Shown one piece after another: positions 45,883 to 56,171 of a DNA stretch of 64,000 bases. Source of the stretch: Agarilytica rhodophyticola (GTDB taxonomy: Bacteria > Pseudomonadota > Gammaproteobacteria > Pseudomonadales > Cellvibrionaceae); NCBI RefSeq assembly GCF_002157225.2, contig NZ_CP020038.1, positions 1,511,001 through 1,575,000 on the forward strand, in the 5' to 3' direction. Within the stretch, counting starts at the first letter, position 1; each line of letters starts with the position of its first letter. Made by a program: the position numbers and the translations under genes. A model generated the notes under the pieces. That model was not told where the DNA came from, did no database searches, and saw nothing but the letters and a program-made list of their open reading frames with translations.

Positions 45883-48012
45883 TTAAACTCTAGTCACATG
45901 AAAAATAATGACACTTTCTGGCATTAAGATAGGAAGCTGGAGACCAAAGTGACGTAAGACTTCACCGGAGAATACCTTGTCTTTAATATGATCCATAACA
46001 TCTTTATAAATAGGCACTTTAAGTTTAGAAGGCCATATTATTTCCAGGCGATACTCAGCACTTTCATCAAGACCGTGGAATATATATTGGCCGGGCAGAT
46101 GTTTGGGGTAGCCACCTGTTTCTGTATAGGAATACAAGGCTTGATCCTGTGCCTCGGAGATAACGCCAAAGCTATGAGAATAGTCATTTAGTTTAAAGCG
46201 CACTAGGTTGCCGCTATGAATGAGTGGCCGAAACTTCTTATGTAGCTTGAGGGCATTTTTCAGTTGAATAACCTCCGCCTCATCAAACTCTGATAAGTTT
46301 ACTTCCATTCCCATGTGGCCAAAAAATGCAGTGCTTGCTCTTAGGTCTATATCCAATTGCCGCCCGGTGATGTGACAGAATTTTGGACCTATGTGGGAAC
46401 CCATAACTTCGGGCGGGAAAAATAATGACAAACCTTGTTGTATACTGAGCCTGTCTAACGCATCGTTACTGTCAGATGTCCATAAGCGGTCGGTATAGCG
46501 TAAAATACCGAAATCAGCCCTAGCTCCGCCAGAGGCGCAACTTTCAATTTCCACATCAGGATGAGCTGTGCGCAAACGCTCAATTAACTTATATAAAGCT
46601 AATGTTTGTGCGTTGACACTGGCACGTCCTAAATGATTGCCTGGCTGATGAATATCGCGGTTCATATCCCATTTAAGATAGGCGATATCATACTCTTTAA
46701 GTAATGCGTCAATACGTTCAAACAGATAGGACGTTACCTCTTCGCGGGAAAAATCCAAAACAAATTGATTGCGAAACTCTACCGGCTTTGTGCCTGGAAC
46801 TTGTAAGATCCAATCAGGGTGTTGACGATATAAGTCACTATCGGGGTTGACCATCTCTGGTTCTACCCACAAGCCAAATTCCATACCGCTGGAGGTCACT
46901 TCCTCGATGAGTGGGCCCAGACCTTCAGGGTAGATGCTTTCTTCCACATACCAGTCTCCTAGACCAGCGTCATCATTTCTTCTATGGCGAAACCAACCAT
47001 CATCTAATACAAAGCGCTCTGCCCCTACATCGGCCGCTTGCTTTACCAATTTACTTAAGGCTTCCATACTGTGTTCGAAATAAAGGGCTTCCCATGTATT
47101 AAAGTGTATGGGGCGCTCTTTTTGTTGTTGCTTCGTTGACAAGATATGGTTTCTAACAAACTGGTGGTAGCCTTGAGATATTCCATTCAAGCCTGTTTGA
47201 GAGTGTAATCCATAGATAATAGGGCTTTCATAACTCTCATTGGCGCCGAGTATGATTTCTCCAGGGAACAACAGCTCTCCCATTTGTACTAGGGCGCGCC
47301 CGTCGTACAGCTGCTCGACACACAAGCGGTGATTGCCGCTCCAGCCTAAGTGAAAGCCATAGACCTGTCCGCTTAGGTCATCACACTGACTCTCGGCAAG
47401 TAAGAGTCCGGGAAAGCTATCGTGGGATGTACGGCCTTTGCGGTTTTCTTTAACGTGGGTGCCGACAAACTGCTTTTGTCTGCGTAGCTGGAATTCTTTT
47501 GCCCAGCGACCTTCGTAGCTTATAACGTCCGAATATTGTGGCGAAATACCGAAGGTTGCCGCTGCACACCAGTCTACAGTCAGCTCTTGTTCGCAGTCAT
47601 TGATGATTTTAGTGGTAGTACTGACAACATTAGACTCGGGCTCAAGGTGTATCTCATGAACCATACTGACACGCGAGTTTTTATCAGAAGACCTGATAAT
47701 TGCGCGTTGAGCGTCTGGTTGCTCAATAGCATCGATCTGAGTATATACCCCCCAAGACTGACCGTTGCGATGAACTCGCAGGCCGGTTTGCCCCATAAAG
47801 CCTTCGCCATCTGTAGGGCATAAAGTAATGCTTAAATCTTCGGTGGCTGCTCCGTTTGCGATTTGCCGTTTGGCCAATATGGATAGCATTCCAGGGTCGA
47901 CATTTGCACTGAGTTTTGTGCCCCAGTAAAGCATGGCGGGAGCGTTGCCTGTGCAGTCGAGAATCAAACTACTTGAACTGCCATGTAATACGACATAAGG
48001 CGTTGTTGTCAT
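45883..48012 (-). CDS. Alpha-galactosidase, GH36
   Basis: Retaining alpha-galactosidase of 709 residues. The GH36 layout is complete: N-terminal beta-sandwich (about 1-300), TIM barrel with FVLDDGWF, LWVEPEMVNPDSDLY, nucleophile D449 in LKWDMNRD, CASGGARADFGILRYTDRLW and acid/base D514 in TSDSNDALDR, then a C-terminal beta domain. No signal peptide, so it acts in the cytoplasm on an imported galactoside. It is divergent from glpD-glpK-galE-galM across 1 kb and lies beside an SGLT-type transporter. A cytoplasmic alpha-galactosidase beside glycerol genes suits a small substrate such as galactosylglycerol (floridoside). Confidence 0.97.
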   Translation of the reverse strand: MTTTPYVVLHGSSSSLILDCTGNAPAMLYWGTKLSANVDPGMLSILAKRQIANGAATEDLSITLCPTDGEGFMGQTGLRVHRNGQSWGVYTQIDAIEQPDAQRAIIRSSDKNSRVSMVHEIHLEPESNVVSTTTKIINDCEQELTVDWCAAATFGISPQYSDVISYEGRWAKEFQLRRQKQFVGTHVKENRKGRTSHDSFPGLLLAESQCDDLSGQVYGFHLGWSGNHRLCVEQLYDGRALVQMGELLFPGEIILGANESYESPIIYGLHSQTGLNGISQGYHQFVRNHILSTKQQQKERPIHFNTWEALYFEHSMEALSKLVKQAADVGAERFVLDDGWFRHRRNDDAGLGDWYVEESIYPEGLGPLIEEVTSSGMEFGLWVEPEMVNPDSDLYRQHPDWILQVPGTKPVEFRNQFVLDFSREEVTSYLFERIDALLKEYDIAYLKWDMNRDIHQPGNHLGRASVNAQTLALYKLIERLRTAHPDVEIESCASGGARADFGILRYTDRLWTSDSNDALDRLSIQQGLSLFFPPEVMGSHIGPKFCHITGRQLDIDLRASTAFFGHMGMEVNLSEFDEAEVIQLKNALKLHKKFRPLIHSGNLVRFKLNDYSHSFGVISEAQDQALYSYTETGGYPKHLPGQYIFHGLDESAEYRLEIIWPSKLKVPIYKDVMDHIKDKVFSGEVLRHFGLQLPILMPESVIIFHVTRV

Positions 48013-49066
48013 AAGGTGAACCTATAATTCTAATTTTTTGGGTGGTATACCTATAGAGCCTATCTAAAAATTGTCTTTTGACACAATTTCAATGCCAGTA
48101 TTGTCTTAACCTTGTGCCGACATTCTAATTTTTCGATATGCCCTACAATCAATTCGGGATCTCTACGGGGATGATTAAATTAATATGAACAGAGCCCAAC
48201 GTAGTTGACTCACTTAGGAGTTAATCATAATATTTATCATATATATACTTTGGGCGTCTATAAAAACCATACATTGTAGTGCTTTAAACGCAAACTGGGG
48301 AGCATAATTCGTAAGTATTGGTATTTTTAAGGAAATACCTTCCCTGAAAATAACTAGATTGTAGTTTGCATATAGATTTTTGTTATTTAGATATTTTTAC
48401 AAGAATAAGCGAGGGACGAAGTCTGGAAATTAGTCGCGACTGGAGACTGCTGGTAGTGTCTTTGCTCTCACTCTAGAGCAAAAGCAAGTCGTAGAGTAGT
48501 AGAGTAAAAGTTAAGCATACGTTGCATGATCTAAATATCGGTGTCATTGCTGGAGTTAACGATTCATATTCTGCCATACCATCCAATGTTGTTGTCTTAT
48601 TGCACGAGCGAGCACGCGTGCATAGACTGGAGTTAAACTTAATGGATTCTCCAGCTATGTCTCCAATACTTATACCTGACAAATATACTGTGATAAATGC
48701 AATAGATGGGTATTTCTTTAGATGGGTATTTCTTTCCACGCTCTTAGTTTCTATCCAAACGCTCATTAGTGTGCACAAATAAATGAGTAAATATTAGTGC
48801 TGGGACACATAGAAAGTAGGGAGAAAGCGGTCATTTGTAGAAGGTTTGTTTAGCAGTAGCTCGCATAAAGTTAACAAGCCCAAATATTTAGAATAAAAGT
48901 AATTAATAAGTAATTGATTTTTATTGGATTATTCTACGTATGTAGACCGAATGTGTAAGAGCTAACATTAATTTAGTACCAACAAGCAGTTTTACATAGT
49001 AGCAAGCACGTAAGCTGTTATTTACAGTCGCTGAGCAAAATTTTTGATTTAATCAGGATAATTTAA
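48013..49066. other. Divergent control region between alpha-galactosidase and glpD
   Basis: About 1 kb. It contains the palindrome at 48068-48089 and a stem TTTGCTCT/AGAGCAAA (48461-48468 and 48475-48482). Two overlapping frames at 48473-48782 (86 codons plus, 101 codons minus) have no motif or ribosome site and may be remnants of a lost gene. Confidence 0.5.
48068..48089. promoter_or_regulatory. Operator-like palindrome upstream of the alpha-galactosidase gene
   Basis: AAATTGT (48068-48074) and ACAATTT (48083-48089) with an 8-base spacer, 56-77 bases ahead of the start codon. The place suits a repressor or activator site. It does not resemble the palindrome near the dgo genes, so the two units may have different regulators. 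Confidence 0.4.
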
Positions 49067-50680
49067 ATGTCATTGAGAACAAGTAATATCAGTAAGCTAA
49101 AAGAAGGTGTGTTCGACGTACTCATCGTCGGCGGTGGTATCAACGGTGCTGTTGCCGCTGCCTCCTTAGCTGCTAAAGGCGCGAAAGTGGGCCTAATTGA
49201 CAAAGGTGACTTTGCAGGCTTTACCAGCTCCAACTCTTCAAACTTGGCGTGGGGAGGGATTAAGTATCTAGAAAGTCATGAATACTTACTTGTTAATAAG
49301 TTATGCAAAAGCCGCAATCACTTAATGAGCAGTTATCCTTCTACTGTGAAAGAAATTCGTTTTCTTACCTGTATCCAAAAGGGTTTTAGATTTCCCCCTT
49401 TATTTATCTACATGGGAACACTTTTATACTGGTTATTTGGCCGCTTTTTTACTCAGATGCCGCATTACTTAGCGGCGGCAAAAATCAAGCAGCGTGAGAA
49501 TGTTATCGATGTTAAAAATTCCAGTGGAGGGTTTGAATACTCTGATGCCTATCTATTCGATAATGATGCACGCTTTGTGTTTAATTTTATTCGCTCAAGT
49601 ATGAATTATGGTTGCATTGCCAGTAATTATATCAGCTCTCAGGGAGGCAAGTACGAGGGCGGAGTCTGGACTGTACAAGCCAAAGACGAGATTACCGAAG
49701 AGTCGTTCGAGATTAAAACTAAGGCGATTATTAATGCTGCCGGCCCCTTTGTTGATCAACTTAATGATATGACCAAGGAAACTACCGAGCACCATCACTT
49801 GTTCTCCAAGGGGGTGCATTTGATCGTTGATCAGATCACTGATAGCCAGCGAGTACTAGCTTTCTTTGCCAGCGATGGTCGTTTGTTCTTTGTCATACCT
49901 ATGGGGCGTAAAACCTGTATTGGCACTACAGATACCCAGGTGGAAAGCCCCCTATCTGAAGTAACAGAGGAAGATCGTAATTTCATTTTGGAGAATGTTA
50001 ATCAACTGCTCGAACTGCCTAAGCCCCTTACTAAAGATGATATTATTGCCGAGCGCTGTGGTGTTCGTCCCTTAGCTATCAAGGGGCGCGATGGTGAGGC
50101 GAACTGGGTACAGCTATCACGCAAACACGCCATTGATACCAACCCCGAGAAGAAGTACATGAGTATTTTTGGTGGCAAATTGACCGATTGTATTAATGTC
50201 GGGGATGAAGTAGCAGAAATTATTTCCAGTATGGGAATAGAACTGAGTGATCCCAATAAGAAGTGGTATGGTGAAGCTGACGATGTCATCAAAGAGCAAT
50301 TTTTCCATGAAGCTAAATCCATGGATCTTGACGCGATGACCTGGGAGAAGGCTGCAGAACCGCTTTCTGAGAGACTCTGGCGTCGCTATGGTGCCAATGC
50401 TATCGGCTTACTAGAAAAAATACGAGAAGATAGAGATCAAGCAAGACTGCTGATTGAGAACGCAGAGTACATTCGCTGTGAAATTGAATACGCTGCCAAG
50501 CATGAAATGATTACGAAATTAGAAGACTTTCTGCGCAGACGCTCAAAAATATCTCTGGTTGTGCGCCGCGAAGAGTTGCTAGAAGCAAAGGGGCTACAAG
50601 AAGCCTGTGCCATTCTTTTTGGTGAGCAAGCACAAGCCAAGCTTGAGGAATATATTCAATCGACACAGCCTGTGTATTAA
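49067..50680 (+). CDS. glpD: Aerobic glycerol-3-phosphate dehydrogenase GlpD
   Basis: FAD enzyme at the inner membrane that oxidises glycerol-3-phosphate to DHAP and passes electrons to quinone. The 537-residue product has DVLIVGGGINGAVAAASLA for FAD, SSNLAWGGIKYL, IGTTDTQVESPLSEVTEED and GVRPLAIKGRD, ending with a helical C-terminal domain. Full length or slightly longer than usual. First of glpD-glpK-galE-galM, plus strand; 76 bases separate it from glpK. DHAP made here could also be a precursor for the AfsA-type enzyme upstream. Confidence 0.95.
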   Translation: MSLRTSNISKLKEGVFDVLIVGGGINGAVAAASLAAKGAKVGLIDKGDFAGFTSSNSSNLAWGGIKYLESHEYLLVNKLCKSRNHLMSSYPSTVKEIRFLTCIQKGFRFPPLFIYMGTLLYWLFGRFFTQMPHYLAAAKIKQRENVIDVKNSSGGFEYSDAYLFDNDARFVFNFIRSSMNYGCIASNYISSQGGKYEGGVWTVQAKDEITEESFEIKTKAIINAAGPFVDQLNDMTKETTEHHHLFSKGVHLIVDQITDSQRVLAFFASDGRLFFVIPMGRKTCIGTTDTQVESPLSEVTEEDRNFILENVNQLLELPKPLTKDDIIAERCGVRPLAIKGRDGEANWVQLSRKHAIDTNPEKKYMSIFGGKLTDCINVGDEVAEIISSMGIELSDPNKKWYGEADDVIKEQFFHEAKSMDLDAMTWEKAAEPLSERLWRRYGANAIGLLEKIREDRDQARLLIENAEYIRCEIEYAAKHEMITKLEDFLRRRSKISLVVRREELLEAKGLQEACAILFGEQAQAKLEEYIQSTQPVY

Positions 50681-50756
50681 TATACACACTGCAGCTCACA
50701 GTTAATGCGGGCTAAACAGAATAATAAAAAGTATTGAACGTTGGTGAGGTTAGGAG

Positions 50757-52241
50757 ATGAGTGAAAAAAAACTGATACTTGCACTGGATCAAGGTACTAC
50801 AAGTAGTCGTGCAATAGTCTTTGATCATGAAGCAAACATTGTGGCCGTGGCGCAACAAGAATTTCCACAACACTATCCTAACAACGGTTGGGTTGAGCAT
50901 GATCCAGAAGACATATGGTCTACTACTGTATGGGTGGCCAAAGAAGCTCTGGCAGAAGCTGAGAAAGGCGGTGATAAGGTGGTGGCCATTGGTATTACGA
51001 ACCAAAGAGAAACCACTTTAGTTTGGAATAAAGTCACTGGTAAAACCATATATAATGCTATTGTTTGGCAAGATCGCAGGACCTCAGAGGTATGCCAAAC
51101 TCTAAAAGAAAAAGGCCTTGAAGATAGTGTGCATGAACGTACTGGCCTTCTTCTTGACCCTTACTTTTCTGGAACAAAGGTAGCCTGGATTCTCGATAAC
51201 GTTGATGGCGCTCGCTCTGCGGCCGATGCCGGTGAATTGGCTTTCGGCACTGTCGATAGCTTCCTTATCTCACGCTTAACAGGCAATAAAAAGCATGTAA
51301 CCGATGCCACCAATGCCAGTCGCACTAACCTTTACAACATCCATACAGGCGATTGGGATGAGACTTTGCTGGATATTTTCAGTGTGCCGCGTTCAGTATT
51401 GCCAGAGGTGTTGGATTGTGCCGCTGATTTTGGTGTCACCGATAGTGGTATTTTGGGGAGAGAGATCCCTATCTTTGGAGTAGCAGGAGATCAGCAAGCA
51501 GCCGCTATTGGACAATGCTGCTTTGATATTGGGGATACTAAAAGTACCTATGGAACAGGCTGTTTTGCACTTATGAATACTGGCAGTGAAGCAGTAAATT
51601 CTGAGCATCGTCTACTCACTACAGTGGCCTATCAGCTAGAAGGTAAAACCACCTATGCACTGGAAGGTTCAATTTTTATTGCTGGTGCCGCAGTGCAATG
51701 GTTAAGAGATGAGCTGGGCTTGATTGATAATGCTAAGCAAACAGAAGAGCTGGTAAAAAACCTTGATAATAACGGCGGTGTGTATTTAGTCCCGGCTTTT
51801 ACGGGGCTCGGAGCCCCATATTGGGAGCCGGATGTAAGAGGTGCACTATTTGGTATTACTCGTAGTACCGGCAGAGCTGAAGTGGTGCGGGCTAGTTTAG
51901 AGTCTGTTTGTTACCAGACCTATGACCTTATTTCCTCCATGTCGGCCGACGCTTCATTGCCTCAACGAGTGAGAGTAGATGGTGGTATGGTGGCTAACAG
52001 CTGGTTGATGCAATTTTTATCCGACACATTAAATATACAGATCGATCGACCTTGTATTACAGAAACCACGGCTTTGGGTGTGGCGTTCTTGGCAGGTTTG
52101 AAGGCTGGCATTTATTCAGATTTAGAGGACATTAGCAAAACTTGGCAGATAGAGCGGGCGTTTACACCGCAAATGGGTGCTAGTGACAGACAATCAAATA
52201 TTGACGGATGGAAAGATGCCGTGCAAAGAGTATTGCGCTAG
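50757..52241 (+). CDS. glpK: Glycerol kinase GlpK
   Basis: Phosphorylates glycerol, trapping it in the cell. The 494-residue product has the nucleotide motif [17 protein letters not shown], the substrate region [26 protein letters not shown], the FGGY signatures [16 protein letters not shown]-like and the [16 protein letters not shown] segment. Full length. No glpF is present; glycerol would be released inside the cell if an imported galactosylglycerol is cut by the cytoplasmic alpha-galactosidase, making a facilitator unnecessary. Confidence 0.97.
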   Translation: MSEKKLILALDQGTTSSRAIVFDHEANIVAVAQQEFPQHYPNNGWVEHDPEDIWSTTVWVAKEALAEAEKGGDKVVAIGITNQRETTLVWNKVTGKTIYNAIVWQDRRTSEVCQTLKEKGLEDSVHERTGLLLDPYFSGTKVAWILDNVDGARSAADAGELAFGTVDSFLISRLTGNKKHVTDATNASRTNLYNIHTGDWDETLLDIFSVPRSVLPEVLDCAADFGVTDSGILGREIPIFGVAGDQQAAAIGQCCFDIGDTKSTYGTGCFALMNTGSEAVNSEHRLLTTVAYQLEGKTTYALEGSIFIAGAAVQWLRDELGLIDNAKQTEELVKNLDNNGGVYLVPAFTGLGAPYWEPDVRGALFGITRSTGRAEVVRASLESVCYQTYDLISSMSADASLPQRVRVDGGMVANSWLMQFLSDTLNIQIDRPCITETTALGVAFLAGLKAGIYSDLEDISKTWQIERAFTPQMGASDRQSNIDGWKDAVQRVLR

Positions 52242-52277
52242 GTGTTACATCCAAATATCTTATTTTAGGAAAAGTTT

Positions 52278-53294
52278 ATGACAGTATTAGTAACCGGTGG
52301 TGCGGGATATATCGGCAGCCATACATGTATTGAATTACTTGATGCAGGTTTTGATATTTTAGTTATTGATAACTTTTGTAATAGTAAGCCTGAAGCCTTA
52401 AAACGCGTGGAAAAAATTACCGGTAAAAAAGTCCCTTTTGTAGAAGCGGATATTCGCGATAAAGCTGCGCTAGAAAAAATTTTTGCTGAGCATAGTATTG
52501 ATTCAGTTATCCACTTTGCCGGCTTAAAAGCTGTTGGCGAATCTTGTGAGTTCCCTCTGCGTTACTACGAAAATAATATCAGTGGTACGGTCTCTTTGTG
52601 CCAAGTGATGGAGGCTAACAACGTTAATAAAATTTTGTTTAGTTCATCGGCCACTGTATATGGTGATCCGGAAACAGTGCCTATAAAAGAAGACTTTGCC
52701 ACCGGTGCTACTAATCCTTATGGTCGCAGTAAATTAATGCTTGAGGAAATCTTGCAGGACTTATGTTTAACCCCTGAGTCTGCATGGAAAGTATCGATTT
52801 TGCGCTATTTTAATCCGATAGGTGCTCATGAAAGTGGATTAATCGGTGAGGATCCTCAAGGCATACCCAATAACCTTTTGCCCTTTGTTGCTCAAGTAGC
52901 TGTAGGTAAGTTACCACAACTAAAAGTATTCGGTGGTGATTATCCAACGCCTGATGGTACAGGTGTGCGAGATTACATTCATGTGGTTGACCTGGCTAAA
53001 GGGCATGTCAAAGCTCTACAGAAATTAATCGATGCACAGGCGGGTAGCTATATCACCAATCTGGGAACAGGTAAGGGGTATAGTGTATTGGAAATAGTGA
53101 AAGCATTTGAAAAAGCATGCGGTAAGGAAATTCCCTGCGAAATTGTGGCCCGCAGAGCTGGTGATATTGCCGAATGTTACGCAGATCCTAGTTATGCAGC
53201 ACAATACCTCGGTTGGAAAGCTGAATTTGATATTGATCGTATGGTGGATGATACCTGGCGTTGGCAGTCCCAAAACCCCAAAGGTTATGAATAG
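52278..53294 (+). CDS. galE: UDP-glucose 4-epimerase GalE
   Basis: Interconverts UDP-galactose and UDP-glucose in the Leloir route. The 338-residue product starts [17 protein letters not shown], with the NAD site, [10 protein letters not shown] and YGRSK for the catalytic Tyr/Lys, and [19 protein letters not shown]. Full length. It follows glpK by 36 bases, which puts galactose and glycerol enzymes on one message. A purine-rich stretch lies ahead of the ATG. Confidence 0.98.
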   Translation: MTVLVTGGAGYIGSHTCIELLDAGFDILVIDNFCNSKPEALKRVEKITGKKVPFVEADIRDKAALEKIFAEHSIDSVIHFAGLKAVGESCEFPLRYYENNISGTVSLCQVMEANNVNKILFSSSATVYGDPETVPIKEDFATGATNPYGRSKLMLEEILQDLCLTPESAWKVSILRYFNPIGAHESGLIGEDPQGIPNNLLPFVAQVAVGKLPQLKVFGGDYPTPDGTGVRDYIHVVDLAKGHVKALQKLIDAQAGSYITNLGTGKGYSVLEIVKAFEKACGKEIPCEIVARRAGDIAECYADPSYAAQYLGWKAEFDIDRMVDDTWRWQSQNPKGYE

Positions 53295-53416
53295 GCTTCC
53301 CATATATTTAAGTAAATAAGCCTTATAAACCCAGCATTTGGTTATTCGCACTTAAGTACTAGTGTAATATTTAATTGTGTTGGGTTAATAAAAACCGCTA
53401 CAGTGAGCGAAACTTA

Positions 53417-54487
53417 ATGGCATCTCTAACGCAACATTCTTTTGGTGAAACATCGAGCAATATTCCTTGCACTCTTTTTTGCCTGCGCAACGATGCGGGA
53501 ATGGAAGCAAAAATAACAAACTTTGGTGCAACCCTAGTCGCTCTTAATTGTTTTGATCGCAGAGGAGATATTGGCAATATTTGCCTTAGTTATCCTTCTC
53601 TAAGTGATTATGAACAACAAGGTATTTTTGTCGGCTCTGTTGTAGGGCGTTTTGCCAATAGAATTGGCGGTGCTGGTTTTGACATGGATGGAAAGCATTA
53701 CTCGCTAACAAAAAATCACGGCGACAATTTATTACATGGCGGGCCATCTACATTTGCTTATCGTGTATGGGATATTGTAGATGCAGGAATCGTCAATGAT
53801 GTCCCCACGCTAGTTTTGCGAATCAACTCTCCCGATGGCAGCGAAGGTTTTCCTGGAAATATTCAAGTGGAAATTACCTTTGAATTATTTAATGATAATC
53901 GCCTGCGCTTGAGTATGCACGCACAGAGCGATAAAAAGACGCCCGTGTCTTTAACGCAACATGGCTATTTTAATCTGTCATGCGATGCGATGAATAAAAA
54001 AGCGCGAGCGTTAGATTCTCACGAGTTTCAAATCTTCAGCGATAAAATACTAGTTGCCGATGATACACTAGTGCCTACTGGCGAGTATCAAGATGTAGAA
54101 AATAGTGTTTTTGATTTTCGCGAATATGAGTCTCTATCGGCAAGTTTATTTCCTCTCGCGCAAGCACTGGAGAAATCACAGGGCTATGATCACAACTATT
54201 GCTTCGAACCTTGGTCCGGAAATGTATCAGATATCAAGCTTCGTGCTAATGTGAGAGATCGAGACAGTGGCCGTATGCTGTCAATTTATAGTACTTTGCC
54301 TGGTATGCAATTTTATACCGGTAATTACATCGATGGTGAAGGGCATATTCGTTATAATGCTTTTTGTATGGAGCCTCAGTTTTACCCCGACAGCCCAAAC
54401 AAATCACATTTTCCTTTTCGCTGGGTTGAGCCTGGTGAGGATTATAAGCATGTGATCGAATGGAAGACCGGTGTGTTTAGTGAGTAA
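53417..54487 (+). CDS. galM: Aldose 1-epimerase GalM (mutarotase)
   Basis: Converts beta-galactose into alpha-galactose, the form used by GalK. The 356-residue product is a beta-sandwich with NRIGGAGFDMDG, HGGPSTFAYRVWD (His), DHNYCF and the Glu-containing CMEPQFYPDSPN. I use the ATG at 53417; an in-frame TTG at 53375 would add a non-family N-terminus. Last gene of the glpD-glpK-galE-galM run, 122 bases after galE, so it may have its own promoter. It converges on the chemotaxis gene. Confidence 0.95.
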   Translation: MASLTQHSFGETSSNIPCTLFCLRNDAGMEAKITNFGATLVALNCFDRRGDIGNICLSYPSLSDYEQQGIFVGSVVGRFANRIGGAGFDMDGKHYSLTKNHGDNLLHGGPSTFAYRVWDIVDAGIVNDVPTLVLRINSPDGSEGFPGNIQVEITFELFNDNRLRLSMHAQSDKKTPVSLTQHGYFNLSCDAMNKKARALDSHEFQIFSDKILVADDTLVPTGEYQDVENSVFDFREYESLSASLFPLAQALEKSQGYDHNYCFEPWSGNVSDIKLRANVRDRDSGRMLSIYSTLPGMQFYTGNYIDGEGHIRYNAFCMEPQFYPDSPNKSHFPFRWVEPGEDYKHVIEWKTGVFSE

Positions 54488-54555
54488 TGATAAGCTATTT
54501 TGCTTGAAAGGGCGCCAGGCTGGAGCAGTGCTAAAACTTATTAATAGAGACGCTC

Positions 54556-56163
54556 CTAAGCACTACCTTTAACCGTTTGTGTGAGGTTAGTACTTAGGTC
54601 ATCTAAGCCTTGTGCAATCTCCACTAGTGATCTTGCACTATCTAGGGATGCCTGTGCAATTCCTTGGGTTTCGACCATGCTGTTCTCCATCTGTAGCATT
54701 TGTTCGTGTTGGTTGTTAGCTTGCTGATAGATTAACTTGTTATTTTCTGCTGCAATAGCTATTGCCTTATCAATTTCTTTCATGGCCTCATGCACCTCAG
54801 AAACCACCTCCTGATTTTCATAGGTGAGGGTTTTACTTTTTCCAATAGCATCTACAGCGTCTTTAGTGCCCACTTGAATGTTAGAAATGATTTCCTGGAT
54901 ATTTTGTGTCGACTCTTGTGTTTTAGTGGCTAAATTGCGCACTTCATCGGCAACAACAGAAAAGCCTCTGCCTTGCTCCCCTGCGCGAGCGGCTTCGATA
55001 GCGGCATTGAGTGCAAGCAAGTTCGTTTGCTCAGCAATAGTGGTAATAACTTGTAATACTTCATCAATCTTTACACTGTCTTTCTCAAGTGTCGATACTT
55101 GAGTGTACACATATTCAATTTGTTGTACTGAGGTCGCAGTAACTTCTTGTGAGCGTTTTATTTGGTTGTTAATGTTATCTGTAGAACTCGAAGCTGTTTG
55201 AATGCTCTCTAGCGTCGCCTCGGACTGAGCATTCATTTCTTTCAGCTCTTGTGACGATATTTTAATTTTTTCATCGACGGAGTGAATAGTACTTTTCTGT
55301 TTGTCGAGGTCTTCGCTGATATCAGAAGAGAAACTATTTATTTTTGAAGCGCTATCTGCAAGGCTGTGTACAGTATCTTCTACATTTTTATTAATAGATC
55401 GACGGATTTCATCATTTTTCCTAAATACTTCGAGATTTCTCGCCATTTCACCAATCTCATTCTGATTTTTTTGAAATGGAATAGTGATATCTGTTTCTCC
55501 TCTAGCCAAAGAGCACATCAACTGGCTGATAGATTTAATATTTTTAGCTAAATTGAGCGATAAGAATAAGGATAAGATAAAAGTAAATATAGTAATCGAT
55601 AGAGCTATCGCCATTATCTTATCGAATGTATTACTCTGTTCCGCTTTAATTCTTAGAAAACCTTGTTCTGATTTTTTGACAATACTAGCGACTAAATTAT
55701 TTAGGTCTTTTTCAAGAGCTTGCGTAATATTGTCGATCTCAAGCATAGAAGGGATAGCTAGATTGTTATCTGATAGTAATAAAGTGATATTATTTTCTTT
55801 CCAACGTAAACCAAGATCTACAGCTTTCTGTATTTCAGTGTGCTCTTGTGAGTTAGGAGGGTATAACTTTTTAACCCTATTTAGCCGCATTAAAAATTCA
55901 TCGAAATATTGATTGAACTTTTTTTTGATCTTTGATTTTTCTTCCATGTCTGTCATTTCCAAAATTGACATGCTAAAGTCTCGCGCATGTATAAAGGATT
56001 CCCAGGACGCTCTGATATTGTTGACAGAAGTAAGTTGAACTTCACTCATTTCTATGGTTTTTAAATTATTCTTGTCAAAGTATTTTACGGAGAAAAGAAT
56101 AGTGGCATCGTAAATTAAAATCAGAAATAAGAAGCTTAGTATGAGTTTGGTGGTAATTTTCAA
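54556..56163 (-). CDS. Methyl-accepting chemotaxis protein
   Basis: Transmembrane chemoreceptor of 535 residues. TM1 about 6-27, a periplasmic four-helix-bundle sensor (about 30-180), TM2 about 183-204, HAMP about 204-257, then a long coiled signalling domain with the conserved tip [19 protein letters not shown] and [15 protein letters not shown]. There is no C-terminal CheR-docking pentapeptide. The ligand is unknown. It lies 8 bases downstream of the cytochrome c peroxidase gene on the same strand, which may hint at redox or peroxide sensing (inference), or at sensing of algal sugars given the neighbouring locus. Confidence 0.95.
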   Translation of the reverse strand: MKITTKLILSFLFLILIYDATILFSVKYFDKNNLKTIEMSEVQLTSVNNIRASWESFIHARDFSMSILEMTDMEEKSKIKKKFNQYFDEFLMRLNRVKKLYPPNSQEHTEIQKAVDLGLRWKENNITLLLSDNNLAIPSMLEIDNITQALEKDLNNLVASIVKKSEQGFLRIKAEQSNTFDKIMAIALSITIFTFILSLFLSLNLAKNIKSISQLMCSLARGETDITIPFQKNQNEIGEMARNLEVFRKNDEIRRSINKNVEDTVHSLADSASKINSFSSDISEDLDKQKSTIHSVDEKIKISSQELKEMNAQSEATLESIQTASSSTDNINNQIKRSQEVTATSVQQIEYVYTQVSTLEKDSVKIDEVLQVITTIAEQTNLLALNAAIEAARAGEQGRGFSVVADEVRNLATKTQESTQNIQEIISNIQVGTKDAVDAIGKSKTLTYENQEVVSEVHEAMKEIDKAIAIAAENNKLIYQQANNQHEQMLQMENSMVETQGIAQASLDSARSLVEIAQGLDDLSTNLTQTVKGSA

Positions 56164-56171
56164 AGCGTAAC

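Noticed and set aside
48473-48782. Overlapping 86- and 101-codon frames on opposite strands upstream of glpD
   Set aside because: Neither has a family pattern or ribosome site; at most a relic, so noted only within the intergenic entry.
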